Below, one piece after another: positions 37,135 through 45,561 of a stretch of 64,000 nucleotides of DNA (positions are counted from its first letter, which is position 1; every line of letters starts with the position of its first letter). Source of the DNA: Comamonadaceae bacterium (lineage in GTDB: Bacteria; Pseudomonadota; Gammaproteobacteria; Burkholderiales; Burkholderiaceae_C). A program made the translations under genes and the position numbers. Location: assembly GCA_947450645.1 (NCBI GenBank), contig CANFWH010000005.1:1-64000 (forward strand), in the 5' to 3' direction. The notes under the pieces are model-generated. The model ran no database searches and was not told where the DNA came from. It saw only the letters and a program-made list of their open reading frames with translations.

Positions 37135-37884
37135 TTAGATAACTTTAGCTTCAAGCTTTAACTTAGCAACCAGCGTTGCCACATCAGGCACGATGACACC
37201 CGCACCGCGCTTGGCGGGCTCAGCCACTTTGAGCGTTTTAATGCGCGGAGTCACATCCACGCCGAGATCTTCGGGCTTGAAGATGTCCATTTGCTTTTTC
37301 TTCGCCTTCATGATGTTAGGCAGCGTCACGTAGCGCGGCTCGTTTAGGCGCAAGTCGGTGGTGATCACCGCTGGAAGGCTGATAGACAGAGTCTCGAGTC
37401 CGCCATCGACTTCGCGCGTGACTGACGCTTTGCCGTCAGCTATTTCCACTTTCGATGCAAACGTGGCTTGCGGAATGTCCGCTAAAGCCGCCAGCATTTG
37501 ACCCGTTTGATTGCAGTCGTCGTCAATCGCTTGCTTGCCCAAAATGACTAACTGAGCGCCTTCTTTGTCCATCAAGGCTTTGAGCAGTTTGGCAACCGCG
37601 AGAGGTTGCAGCTCGACATCGGTTTCAACAAGGATGGCGCGGTCAGCGCCAATGGCCATCGCGGTGCGTAGCGTCTCTTGGCATTGGGTCACGCCGCAAG
37701 ACACGGCAATCACTTCAGTGACAACGCCCTTCTCGCGCAAACGAGTCGCTTCTTCGACAGCAATCTCATCAAACGGATTCATGCTCATCTTGACCCCAGC
37801 GAGATCCATGCCCGTGCCATCGGACTTGACGCGCACTTTGACGTTGTAATCCACCACACGCTTGATAGCAACCAATACTTTCAT
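37135..37884 (-). CDS. etfB: Electron transfer flavoprotein beta subunit
   Basis: 249 residues, AMP-binding partner of Etf[19 protein letters not shown] opens the protein; [19 protein letters not shown] and the ETF-beta signature near [18 protein letters not shown] follow (here [16 protein letters not shown]). It starts the etfB-etfA-acyl-CoA dehydrogenase-MAPEG-nitronate monooxygenase run. The 175 bp upstream are shared with the divergent DUF1800 gene and hold two small palindromes. Confidence 0.97.
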   Translation of the reverse strand: MKVLVAIKRVVDYNVKVRVKSDGTGMDLAGVKMSMNPFDEIAVEEATRLREKGVVTEVIAVSCGVTQCQETLRTAMAIGADRAILVETDVELQPLAVAKLLKALMDKEGAQLVILGKQAIDDDCNQTGQMLAALADIPQATFASKVEIADGKASVTREVDGGLETLSISLPAVITTDLRLNEPRYVTLPNIMKAKKKQMDIFKPEDLGVDVTPRIKTLKVAEPAKRGAGVIVPDVATLVAKLKLEAKVI

Positions 37885-37954
37885 AACCAGACTCCAAAGT
37901 TAAACAAAATTGACTGATCGATTCTAGGTGTTAGTCTTCGCTTGGACTGACGTA

Positions 37955-38012
37955 TGCCGCATATGGCAAAGATATAAATAGAACGACCGTGCTTTTATTG
38001 TAAGTCAACTTA
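37955..38012. promoter_or_regulatory. Two short palindromes in the etfB/DUF1800 divergent gap
   Basis: The 175 bp between the divergent starts of etfB (37884) and the DUF1800 gene (38060) contain TGCCGCATATGGCA (37955-37968; arms TGCC/GGCA around CATATG) and TAAGTCAACTTA (38001-38012; perfect 5-bp arms). Either could be a regulator site. I could not identify a convincing -35/-10 pair. Palindromes this short occur by chance, so confidence is low. Confidence 0.25.
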
Positions 38013-38059
38013 AGCACTTCCATTTCCGTTGAATGCTGAAATAAAAAATGGAGACAGCG

Positions 38060-39427
38060 ATGCAGGTTTTAAGCGAAGAGAGCGTTCGGCATTTGTTAGT
38101 GCGGACGGGATTTACCCCAAGTCTTGCAGAGCTGCAACCCTTTGTGGGTATGGCTTCCGAGGCCGCTGTCGATCGCATCCTCATTGCGGCGCAACAAAAC
38201 AAAACGACGGGAGCCTTGCCTGCATTCATCGCAGCATCCACTTTCACGCCGCCGCGCGAACTCAAAACGCAGGAGGAGCGCCAAGCGCAGCGTCGCACGC
38301 AAATCTTAGAAGGCGTGGACATGAAGCAATGGTGGCTGTGGGAAATGCTCACAACACCTCAGCCGCTAGCCGAGCGCATGACTTTGTTTTGGCATAACCA
38401 CTTTGCCACGTCGCAGCAAAAAGTGGTGCGCTCCATGGCGATGTGGAATCAGCATCAGCTACTTCGTGCAAACGCACTGGGCAGTTTTGCGACGATGCTG
38501 CGCGGCGTTGTGGTTGATCCCGCGATGTTGATTTATTTAGACAACGCGAACAGTCGCAAAGAAGCGCCGAACGAAAACTTGGCACGCGAGTTTTTGGAAC
38601 TCTTTACTCTTGGCGAAGCCAGTACCAGCAAGGCTTACAGCGAAGCGGACATTAAAGAAGCGGCGCGCGCCTTGACGGGTTACAGTATTGAGCCCGAGAC
38701 GGGCGCATTCGTTTTTAGACCACGCATTCACGACACAGGCAACAAAACTATTTTTGCTCAAACAGGCAATGTCGATGGCGAAGGACTGGTCAATTTGATT
38801 TTGGCGCAGTCACAAACCGCACGCTACATCGTCACCAAACTGTGGCTAGAGTTTGTCTCGCCAACGCCCAATCTTGCGGTGATTGCCAAGGCGGCAGATG
38901 CGTTTCGGCAAAGCAGTTACGACGTGAGCACTGCGCTTCGGGTGCTGTTACTGTGCGATGATTTTTGGGCAGCTGGCAATCGCGGTAGCTTAATTAAATC
39001 GCCGATTGATTTGCTGGTGGGCGTGGCGCGGCAATTTCAATTTTCTATCTCCCAGCCCGATGTGCTGATGAACCGCGCGGCGGGACTTGGACAAAACCTT
39101 TTGAATCCGCCCAATGTCAAAGGCTGGCCAGGTGGCGTGCAGTGGATTAATGCCACATCGCTCTTGGAGCGCAAGCGCACGACCGAGCAGATTTTTTCGA
39201 TTGGCAACAACATGAATGCGTCCAGTTTGGGGATGTCGTTTGACCGAGAAAAATTCTTAAATCAATACGGTGCAACGTCAGAGCGCGAACCCGAACCTGC
39301 CGCCAAGGTCAAGCTAGCAGGGGCGATGCTGGCAACGGCACAAACCACGCACGATGTGCCTGCGGGCACGGTGGGGTCGGCGTACATACGGGCGCTCACG
39401 CTTGACCCAGCTTTCCAACTCAAATAA
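38060..39427 (+). CDS. DUF1800 family protein
   Basis: 455 residues. Family blocks visible are VRHLLVRTGFTPS near the N-terminus, MTLFWHNHFATSQQKV, PNENLAREFLELFTLG, DIKEAARALTGY and LLNPPNVKGWPGG. DUF1800 proteins nearly always sit next to DUF1501 proteins, as here, and are thought to act outside the cytoplasm, but their function is not established. I chose ATG 38060 because GGAG lies 7 bases upstream; an ATG four codons earlier lacks a Shine-Dalgarno. No clear signal peptide is seen on this protein. The DUF1501 gene starts 16 bp after the stop. Confidence 0.9.
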   Translation: MQVLSEESVRHLLVRTGFTPSLAELQPFVGMASEAAVDRILIAAQQNKTTGALPAFIAASTFTPPRELKTQEERQAQRRTQILEGVDMKQWWLWEMLTTPQPLAERMTLFWHNHFATSQQKVVRSMAMWNQHQLLRANALGSFATMLRGVVVDPAMLIYLDNANSRKEAPNENLAREFLELFTLGEASTSKAYSEADIKEAARALTGYSIEPETGAFVFRPRIHDTGNKTIFAQTGNVDGEGLVNLILAQSQTARYIVTKLWLEFVSPTPNLAVIAKAADAFRQSSYDVSTALRVLLLCDDFWAAGNRGSLIKSPIDLLVGVARQFQFSISQPDVLMNRAAGLGQNLLNPPNVKGWPGGVQWINATSLLERKRTTEQIFSIGNNMNASSLGMSFDREKFLNQYGATSEREPEPAAKVKLAGAMLATAQTTHDVPAGTVGSAYIRALTLDPAFQLK

Positions 39428-39443
39428 AACGAAAGGACGCATC

Positions 39444-40661
39444 ATGCAACGCAGGCACTTTCTCAATCAATCTTCAAAAATCATGCTCGCAGGCCATATG
39501 GGTATTGGGCTGCTGGGTATGCCTCTGGCAGGCCTTTCCCAGTCTGGCCTACCGAGCACATTTTCAAAAAACTTAGTCAAGGATCGTGTTCTCATCTTGG
39601 TGGAGCTCAAAGGCGGCAACGACAGCTTGAATACCGTGATTCCGTATGCGAACCCGATTTACGCCCAGTTTCGCCCCACCATTGGTATCAAGTCAGACGA
39701 CGTGATCCGCATTGACAGCCAGCAGGGACTGCATCCAGCGCTTGCGCCGCTCCTCCCGATTTGGGAAAAGAATGAGCTCGCCATCGTGCAAGGTGTGGGC
39801 TACCCCGATCCCAATTTGTCGCATTTCCGTTCGATTGATATTTGGAACACGGCGTCGAAAAGTTCGGAGTATTTGAGCGACGGCTGGGCAGCAAGGGCCA
39901 TCCACAATGGCCTGCAAGCCACGACTGGTAAGGCTTTCACAAGTGAAGGCGTGCTGGTGGGCATCAACGAACAAGGTCCGCTGGCAGGTGCGGAATCTAT
40001 TTCACTGCGGCAAACCGAGACCTTTGTAAATCAGTCGCGTCTTGCCATGCCTGCTGAGTTGGCGGCGAACGTCTCGCTCGCGCACATCTTGGGTGTGGAG
40101 CGTGCCATCGTGGATGCGGCCAATGGCCTGCGCGGTGAAAAATACGCCTTTAAAACTGAATTTCCAAATAGTGGCTTTGGGCAATCGGTGCAAACCGCAG
40201 CGCAAATTGTGGCGGGGCAGCGCGGCAAGGCGGGCGTGCCCATCATCGTGCTGAGTCACGGCAGTTTTGATACGCACGTGAATCAAGTCGGCAATCACGC
40301 GAATCTGCTCAAGCAACTCAGTGAGGGCTTGGCAGCATTGCGATCCAGCTTGATCGAAGTCGGCGCATGGGACAACACACTGGTGATGACGTATTCCGAA
40401 TTTGGGCGGCGTGCGCGGCAAAATCAAAGCAATGGCACCGACCACGGAACAGCCGCTTCGCACTTCGTCATGGGCGGTGCGGTGCGCGGTGGCTTGATAG
40501 GACAAGCGCCCGATTTAGCGCGCTTGGATGGCGCGCAAAACCTTATCTACACCACGGACTTTAGGCAGCTGCAAGCCACGGTGGCAAAGGGCTGGTGGGG
40601 AATTAGTCCTGAGGCAGTGGTGCGTGGTAAGTTTGACCAGTTGCAATTATTACGCGGCTAA
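39444..40661 (+). CDS. DUF1501 family protein with Tat signal
   Basis: 405 residues. The N-terminus MQRRHFLNQSSKIMLAGHMG is a twin-arginine signal (RRHFLNQ), so the protein is probably exported folded. The sulfatase/alkaline-phosphatase-like DUF1501 core follows: LVELKGGNDSLNTVIPY, VQGVGYPDPNLSHFRSIDIW, and VMTYSEFGRRARQNQSNGTDHGTA with putative metal ligands Asp/His. The start at 39444 has AAGGA upstream. It is paired with DUF1800; the two may form a secreted complex of unknown function (inference). Confidence 0.92.
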   Translation: MQRRHFLNQSSKIMLAGHMGIGLLGMPLAGLSQSGLPSTFSKNLVKDRVLILVELKGGNDSLNTVIPYANPIYAQFRPTIGIKSDDVIRIDSQQGLHPALAPLLPIWEKNELAIVQGVGYPDPNLSHFRSIDIWNTASKSSEYLSDGWAARAIHNGLQATTGKAFTSEGVLVGINEQGPLAGAESISLRQTETFVNQSRLAMPAELAANVSLAHILGVERAIVDAANGLRGEKYAFKTEFPNSGFGQSVQTAAQIVAGQRGKAGVPIIVLSHGSFDTHVNQVGNHANLLKQLSEGLAALRSSLIEVGAWDNTLVMTYSEFGRRARQNQSNGTDHGTAASHFVMGGAVRGGLIGQAPDLARLDGAQNLIYTTDFRQLQATVAKGWWGISPEAVVRGKFDQLQLLRG

Positions 40662-40665
40662 GAAT

Positions 40666-41346
40666 CTACTTCAATACGCGCTTCAAAAACGCACTGATAT
40701 CCGCCACCTCGCGCGGATGCACGCTATGCGGCATGGGATAGGTGTGCCACTCGACGCTGTAGCCCAGCGCTTTTAATTTTTCGTGTGATGCCTCGGCTCT
40801 ATCTAAAACCACCACGGGGTCTTGCGTGCCATGCGCCATGAAGATGGGCGTGGATTTGTTGGCAGCGCTTGCCTCGACTTCCACCGTTCCTGCGAGTGGC
40901 AAATAGCCCGATAGCGCCATGATGCCCGCCAGACGTGCCTTGTGTCGCAGTCCTGTGTGCAGCGCCATGGCGCTGCCTTGCGAAAAACCTGCGATGACGA
41001 TGTGCTCAGGTTTGATACCACGGGCGACTTCGTTCGCAATCAAAGCTTCGATGTCGGCTTGTGATTTGGTAATGCCAGCGTCGTCTTCTTTGCGAATCGC
41101 GCCAGCGCCAAGTTCCGTGCCAAAAATGTCGTACCACGCTGGCATGACGTAGCCGCCGTTGATGGTGACGGGGATTTGCGGTGCGTGAGGGAAGATGAAT
41201 CGGATGGCAGGGCAGCCCGCTAAGTCAAGCTCGGGGTAGAGACCCGCAAAGTCGTCGCCGCTGGCACCAAGGCCATGCATCCAAATGACGGCGGCGGTGG
41301 GGTTGGGCGCTGATTCGATTTGGATGTGGTTTAACAATTGAGGCAT
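40666..41346 (-). CDS. Carboxylesterase/phospholipase-type alpha/beta hydrolase
   Basis: 226 residues, cytoplasmic. Oxyanion segment VIWMHGLGASGDDFAGL, nucleophile Ser in VIAGFSQGSAMAL, Asp in MAHGTQDPVV and His in TYPMPHSVHPREV make a complete triad of the acyl-protein-thioesterase/carboxylesterase family (EstB type). It hydrolyses short- to medium-chain esters. It converges on the DUF1501 gene with a 4-bp gap and is divergent from the Anbu operon. Confidence 0.92.
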   Translation of the reverse strand: MPQLLNHIQIESAPNPTAAVIWMHGLGASGDDFAGLYPELDLAGCPAIRFIFPHAPQIPVTINGGYVMPAWYDIFGTELGAGAIRKEDDAGITKSQADIEALIANEVARGIKPEHIVIAGFSQGSAMALHTGLRHKARLAGIMALSGYLPLAGTVEVEASAANKSTPIFMAHGTQDPVVVLDRAEASHEKLKALGYSVEWHTYPMPHSVHPREVADISAFLKRVLK

Positions 41347-41410
41347 GATGATTGCTTATAAGAATGAGAGAAATTGGATGAGGCTATTATCTAACTCAAA
41401 GTGCAGGTGT

Positions 41411-41435
41411 GGATTCTCGCCTTCGTGGGAATGAC
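41411..41435 (-). repeat. Dispersed 25-bp hairpin repeat, copy 1 (imperfect)
   Basis: Read on the minus strand this matches the copy at 56260-56284 except for two or three substitutions (core GTCATTCCC ... GGCG(A/G)GAATCC). The inverted arms are imperfect here. It is an intergenic repeat type that is read as MDSRLRGND when translated from the other strand, which explains a spurious N-terminal extension of the next gene. Confidence 0.75.
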
Positions 41436-41453
41436 CGACCGATGAAAGATGTT

Positions 41454-42905
41454 ATGAATTTTTATGACGAAATGTATGGCCTAGATGTCAAGCAAACGGG
41501 GCCGTTGCCGCATTACGAAGCCTATCAACAGTGGGCGAAAGGCTATAACTCTGAGGCCATGGCGCATAAGCGTGCGCAGGCCGATGCAGCCTTTCGGCAA
41601 GTGGGCATTACCTTTGCGGTGTATGGCGATGATGCAGGCACGGAGCGTTTAATTCCATTCGACTTGATCCCGCGCATCATTCCGTCTAACGAATGGACGA
41701 CCTTGCAAAAAGGTTTGATTCAGCGCGTGCAGGCGCTCAATATGTTTGTGCACGACGTGTATCACAACCAGCACATCGTCAAAGCGGGCATCGTGCCTGC
41801 GGAGCAGATTTATTTGAATGCCCAGTACCGCCCGCAAATGCAGGGCGTGCAAGTCGCTGGGAATAACTACTGCCACATCTCGGGTGTGGATATCGTCCGT
41901 GCAGGGCAGGGCGAGTTCTATGTTTTAGAAGACAACTTGCGCGTGCCTTCTGGCGTGTCGTACATGCTGGAAGACCGCAAAATGATGATGCGGCTGTTCC
42001 CAGAAGCGTTTAGCACGATGCCGATTGCGCCGATTGAGCACTACCCCGATTTGCTTTTGCAAACCCTACGCGAGAGCGCACCCGTAGGCGTGGATAACCC
42101 CAGCGTCGTCGTGATGACGCCTGGCATGTACAACTCGGCTTATTTTGAGCACGCGTTTTTGGCGCAGCAAATGGGCGTGGAGCTGGTCGAAGGCAAGGAT
42201 ATGTTTGTCGATGAGGGCCTCCTTTACATGCGCACCACGCAAGGGCCGCAGCGCGTGGACGTGATTTATCGCCGCATTGATGACGACTTTTTAGACCCGC
42301 TCGTCTTCCGTGCCGATTCCAATTTAGGCGTGCCAGGCTTAATGTCGGTGGTGTGCGCAGGGCGTGTGACCATCACCAATGCGGTGGGAACAGGCGTTGC
42401 GGACGATAAATCGACGTATCCATTTATCCCCGAAGTGATTAAGTTCTATTTGAATGAGGAGCCGATCTTGCATAACGTGCCAACCTACCAGTGTCGCAAA
42501 CCAAGCGACCTGTCGTATGTGCTGGCGAACCTCAAAGACTTGGTGGTGAAAGAAGTTCACGGTGCTGGCGGTTACGGCATGCTCGTTGGCCCTGCCTCAA
42601 CTCAGGCGCAGATTGAAGACTTCCGCGCAAGACTCATCGCCAAGCCAGGCGGCTACATTGCCCAGCCCACGCTGGCGTTATCGACTTGCCCCACTTATGT
42701 GGAGAGCGGCATTGCACCGCGCCACATCGATCTGCGGCCTTATGTGCTGTGCGGTAAAGAGACGCGGCTCGTGCCAGGAGGCTTATGCCGCGTGGCACTC
42801 GGCGAAGGTTCGCTGGTGGTCAACTCATCGCAAGGTGGTGGTACCAAAGACACTTGGGTGCTTGAAGACGCAAGCGCTGACACGCAGGAGGCCGCATCAT
42901 GCTGA
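41454..42905 (+). CDS. Circularly permuted ATP-grasp protein (Anbu operon)
   Basis: About 483 residues from MNFYDEMYGLDV; an ATG at 41442 or a GTG at 41409 inside the hairpin repeat would lengthen it. Family features: FRQVGITFAVYGDDAGTERLIPFD near residue 55 (seen as GITFAVYGDDAGTE), FYVLEDNLRVPSGVSYMLEDR, VDVIYRRIDDDFLDPL and KEVHGAGGYGMLVGP. These belong to the circularly permuted ATP-grasp amidoligase-like group, predicted to form amide or peptide bonds using ATP. It is gene one of four: its stop overlaps the alpha-E start by 7 bp. Family knowledge places this set with the Anbu protease; the product is unknown. Confidence 0.93.
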   Translation: MNFYDEMYGLDVKQTGPLPHYEAYQQWAKGYNSEAMAHKRAQADAAFRQVGITFAVYGDDAGTERLIPFDLIPRIIPSNEWTTLQKGLIQRVQALNMFVHDVYHNQHIVKAGIVPAEQIYLNAQYRPQMQGVQVAGNNYCHISGVDIVRAGQGEFYVLEDNLRVPSGVSYMLEDRKMMMRLFPEAFSTMPIAPIEHYPDLLLQTLRESAPVGVDNPSVVVMTPGMYNSAYFEHAFLAQQMGVELVEGKDMFVDEGLLYMRTTQGPQRVDVIYRRIDDDFLDPLVFRADSNLGVPGLMSVVCAGRVTITNAVGTGVADDKSTYPFIPEVIKFYLNEEPILHNVPTYQCRKPSDLSYVLANLKDLVVKEVHGAGGYGMLVGPASTQAQIEDFRARLIAKPGGYIAQPTLALSTCPTYVESGIAPRHIDLRPYVLCGKETRLVPGGLCRVALGEGSLVVNSSQGGGTKDTWVLEDASADTQEAASC

Positions 42906-43855
42906 GCTCCACCGCCGATCATTTATTTTGGATGGCGCGTTATACCGAACGCGCTGAAAACACGGCTCGGATGCTGGACATCCATTTGCAAAGCAGTCTG
43001 CTGGCAGGTGGCAAAAGCGAAGACCAGCGTAGCCGAGCGGCACGCGCTATGCTCACCATCTCTGAGCTAGAGCCCGCGTATCACGAGGCGCACGACGCAA
43101 TCAGCAGCGACTCGGTGCTGCGATTCATGGTGACGGATGCCAGCAATGCGTCCAGCATTTACAGCGCACTTTATGCAGCACGCGAAAACGCTAGAGCCGT
43201 CCGTGGTGCGCTGACCACCGAGCTGTGGGAGACTGTCAACGTGACGTGGCTAGAGTTGCAAGAGCGACTCGCGGCTGATGCGTGGACAGCAGACATGCCC
43301 GCGTTTTTTGAATGGGTCAAGCACCGCGCGCATCTCACGCGTGGCGTGACTTCGGGCACGATGCCGCGTGACGATGCGTATCGCTTTGTGGCGCTGGGTA
43401 ATGCGCTGGAACGCGCAGACAACGTGGCGCGGCTGCTCGACGTCAAGTTTTTTGAAGGTGCTGCGATTGAAGCGCAAAACTGGGATGCGATGGTTGAAAA
43501 GGGCGAGTACTACCACTGGGCAGCGATTTTGCGTAGCGTCTCGGGCTTTGAGATTTATCGCAAAACCTACAAGGGCGCCATTACACCAGCGCGTGTGGCG
43601 GAGCTTTTGATTCTTCGCGCTGACATGCCTCGTTCGCTGATGGCATGCATGAGCGCACTGTGCAATCAATTGGGATGGCTCGCCAATAAGAGGAGCGCAC
43701 AGACGACTCGGCAAGCAGGTCTCTTGCAAGCGCAGATTCAGTTCGCTAGCATTGACGACATCTTGCAGCAAGGCTTGCATGCCTATTTGACGCAGTTCTT
43801 GGAGCGCATCAACGTCATTGGCCAAGGCATTAGCCAAGACTTCTTAGTAGGTTAA
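42899..43855 (+). CDS. Alpha-E domain protein (DUF403)
   Basis: 318 residues, almost entirely helical. The start MLSSTADHLFWMARYTERAENTARMLD is diagnostic (seen to RYTERAENTA), and later LERADNVARLLDVKFFEG and LRSVSGFEIYRKTYKG recur in the family. Alpha-E proteins always accompany the permuted ATP-grasp protein; function unknown, possibly a scaffold or acyl/peptide carrier partner (inference). The gene overlaps the ATP-grasp stop by 7 bp and precedes the transglutaminase gene by 7 bp, so it lies in the middle of the operon. Confidence 0.93.
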   Translation: MLSSTADHLFWMARYTERAENTARMLDIHLQSSLLAGGKSEDQRSRAARAMLTISELEPAYHEAHDAISSDSVLRFMVTDASNASSIYSALYAARENARAVRGALTTELWETVNVTWLELQERLAADAWTADMPAFFEWVKHRAHLTRGVTSGTMPRDDAYRFVALGNALERADNVARLLDVKFFEGAAIEAQNWDAMVEKGEYYHWAAILRSVSGFEIYRKTYKGAITPARVAELLILRADMPRSLMACMSALCNQLGWLANKRSAQTTRQAGLLQAQIQFASIDDILQQGLHAYLTQFLERINVIGQGISQDFLVG

Positions 43856-43862
43856 ACACATC

Positions 43863-44684
43863 ATGCGCCTCATCATTCAACATGACACCCATTACCACTA
43901 CGACGATGCGCCCAAGCATCTAATTCAACTGCTGCGTCTGTCGCCGCGTGAGGATGCACACCAGCGTGTGGTCGAGTGGCGCATCTCTAGCCTTGGCAAA
44001 CAAACCGCCTTCAGAGACGCGTTTGGCAATCTCACGCACAGCCATATGCTGAGTAATCCACCGTCCGACGTGCATTTGCGTGTGGCGGGGATTGTGGATA
44101 TTTCGCCGCTGGTAATGGGTGTTGTGCCAGACGACCATCACACGCAAAGCGTGCCTGCTATGACGTACCTTGTGCCCACGCCTTTGACGGCCAGCTTTGC
44201 AGCCATCGAGCTACTCGCCAAGCAAACGTTGCCGCACGGTTTGCAAACAGGCTTAGATGCGCTTATTTTGGCGCGGGCGATTTGCCAAGCGGTGCTCTAC
44301 ACCTCGGGTAACACCGACGTGACCAGCACGGCTGAGCAAGCGTTTGCGATGGCCAGCGGTGTGTGCCAAGACCACGCGCATGTAATGATCGTCGCTTGCC
44401 GAAGCCTCGGTGTGAGCGCAAGGTACGTGAGTGGCTATGTCGATCCAGGTCACGACGATGCAAGCAAGAGCCACGCCGCCGCCAGTCATGCGTGGGTGGA
44501 TGTCTGGTTGCAAAACAAATGGGTCAGCATCGACGTGACGAATGGCATCTACGCCAGTGACTCGCATTGCCGCCTAGCGATTGGGCGGGATTATTTAGAC
44601 GCTTGCCCTGTGCGCGGCATGCGCGAAGGCGGGCAAACTGAACAATTAGATGTGTCGGTGACGGTACAAAGTTTGCAGCAATAA
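43863..44684 (+). CDS. Transglutaminase-like cysteine protease (Anbu operon)
   Basis: 273 residues: N-terminal beta domain (MRLIIQHDTHYHYDDAPKHL) and a transglutaminase core with catalytic Cys168 (SGVCQDHAHVMI), His209 (ASHAWVDVW) and Asp224 (SIDVTNG). The triad is complete, so it can act as a cysteine peptidase or transamidase; it may cleave or transfer the peptide made by the ATP-grasp partner (inference). Located third in the ATP-grasp/alpha-E/transglutaminase/Anbu run, 10 bp before the Anbu ATG. Confidence 0.93.
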   Translation: MRLIIQHDTHYHYDDAPKHLIQLLRLSPREDAHQRVVEWRISSLGKQTAFRDAFGNLTHSHMLSNPPSDVHLRVAGIVDISPLVMGVVPDDHHTQSVPAMTYLVPTPLTASFAAIELLAKQTLPHGLQTGLDALILARAICQAVLYTSGNTDVTSTAEQAFAMASGVCQDHAHVMIVACRSLGVSARYVSGYVDPGHDDASKSHAAASHAWVDVWLQNKWVSIDVTNGIYASDSHCRLAIGRDYLDACPVRGMREGGQTEQLDVSVTVQSLQQ

Positions 44685-44694
44685 AATACGCGGC

Positions 44695-45552
44695 ATGACT
44701 TATTGCATCGCCATCAAATTAAAGCAAGGACTCGTGATGTTGTCCGACAGCCGCACCAATGCGGGCGTGGATCACATCAGTACCTTTCGCAAAATGACCG
44801 TGTTTGAAAAGAAGGGTGATCGCGTCATTACCTTGCTCTCTTCGGGCAACTTAGCGATTACGCAAATGGTGCGCCAGCGCATCAATCAAGGTTTTGAAAA
44901 TGCCGATGGCACAGCGCGCACGATTTGGAATGTGCCCACGATGTTTGACGCGGCGCAGTTGGTCGGTGAAGCCGTGCGAGCGGTGGCCGCTAAAGAAGCC
45001 GAGGCGCTTAAAGCCGCTGATGTTGAGTTCAATATCAGTTTGATCTTGGGTGGGCAAATCGGCAGCGAAGAGCCACGCCTCTTTCACATGTATGCAGCGG
45101 GCAACTTTATTGAAGCAGCGGACGAGAACTGTTATTTCCAAATTGGTGAAGCCAAATATGGCAAGCCGATTTTGGATCGCGTGATCGAGTCACATATGAC
45201 GTTAGATGAAGCCGCCAAGTGCGCTTTGATTTCGATGGACAGTACGCTCAAATCTAATTTGTCGGTGGGTCTGCCACTCGATTTATTGATTTATGAAACG
45301 AATGCACTGGACGTGACGCACGTAACGCATATTGATGAGAAGAACGAGTACTTCCAAATGATTCGCAACAGCTGGGGGCAAAAGCTCAAGCAAGTGTTTG
45401 GCGAAATTCCAGATCCCAGTTGGTTGCCGCTCAAGGCGGGCGAGTCGCGCTATAAACCGCTGTTAGAAACACCGCAGTCCTTCGCGCCGCAAACGGCGGT
45501 GCTCACGTTTCAGCAGTTGTCGTTGGGTGGCAAGGTAGCGCAAGCACAGTGA
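44695..45552 (+). CDS. Proteasome-type peptidase Anbu
   Basis: 285 residues. Starts MTYCIAIKLKQGLVMLSDSRT: after Met removal Thr1 would be the N-terminal nucleophile, with Asp17 and Lys32 (FRK) completing the proteasome-type active site. The Anbu (ancestral beta subunit) family differs from HslV by its longer C-terminal part and its association with the ATP-grasp/alpha-E/transglutaminase genes, exactly as here. It should be a cytoplasmic self-assembling peptidase; no ATPase partner is encoded nearby. The hipA stop converges 10 bp beyond its stop. Confidence 0.93.
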   Translation: MTYCIAIKLKQGLVMLSDSRTNAGVDHISTFRKMTVFEKKGDRVITLLSSGNLAITQMVRQRINQGFENADGTARTIWNVPTMFDAAQLVGEAVRAVAAKEAEALKAADVEFNISLILGGQIGSEEPRLFHMYAAGNFIEAADENCYFQIGEAKYGKPILDRVIESHMTLDEAAKCALISMDSTLKSNLSVGLPLDLLIYETNALDVTHVTHIDEKNEYFQMIRNSWGQKLKQVFGEIPDPSWLPLKAGESRYKPLLETPQSFAPQTAVLTFQQLSLGGKVAQAQ

Positions 45553-45561
45553 ATTTAGTTG

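Noticed and set aside
41409-41453. GTG start for the ATP-grasp gene
   Set aside because: These codons are the dispersed hairpin repeat read as MDSRLRGND; homologues start near MNFYDEMYG.
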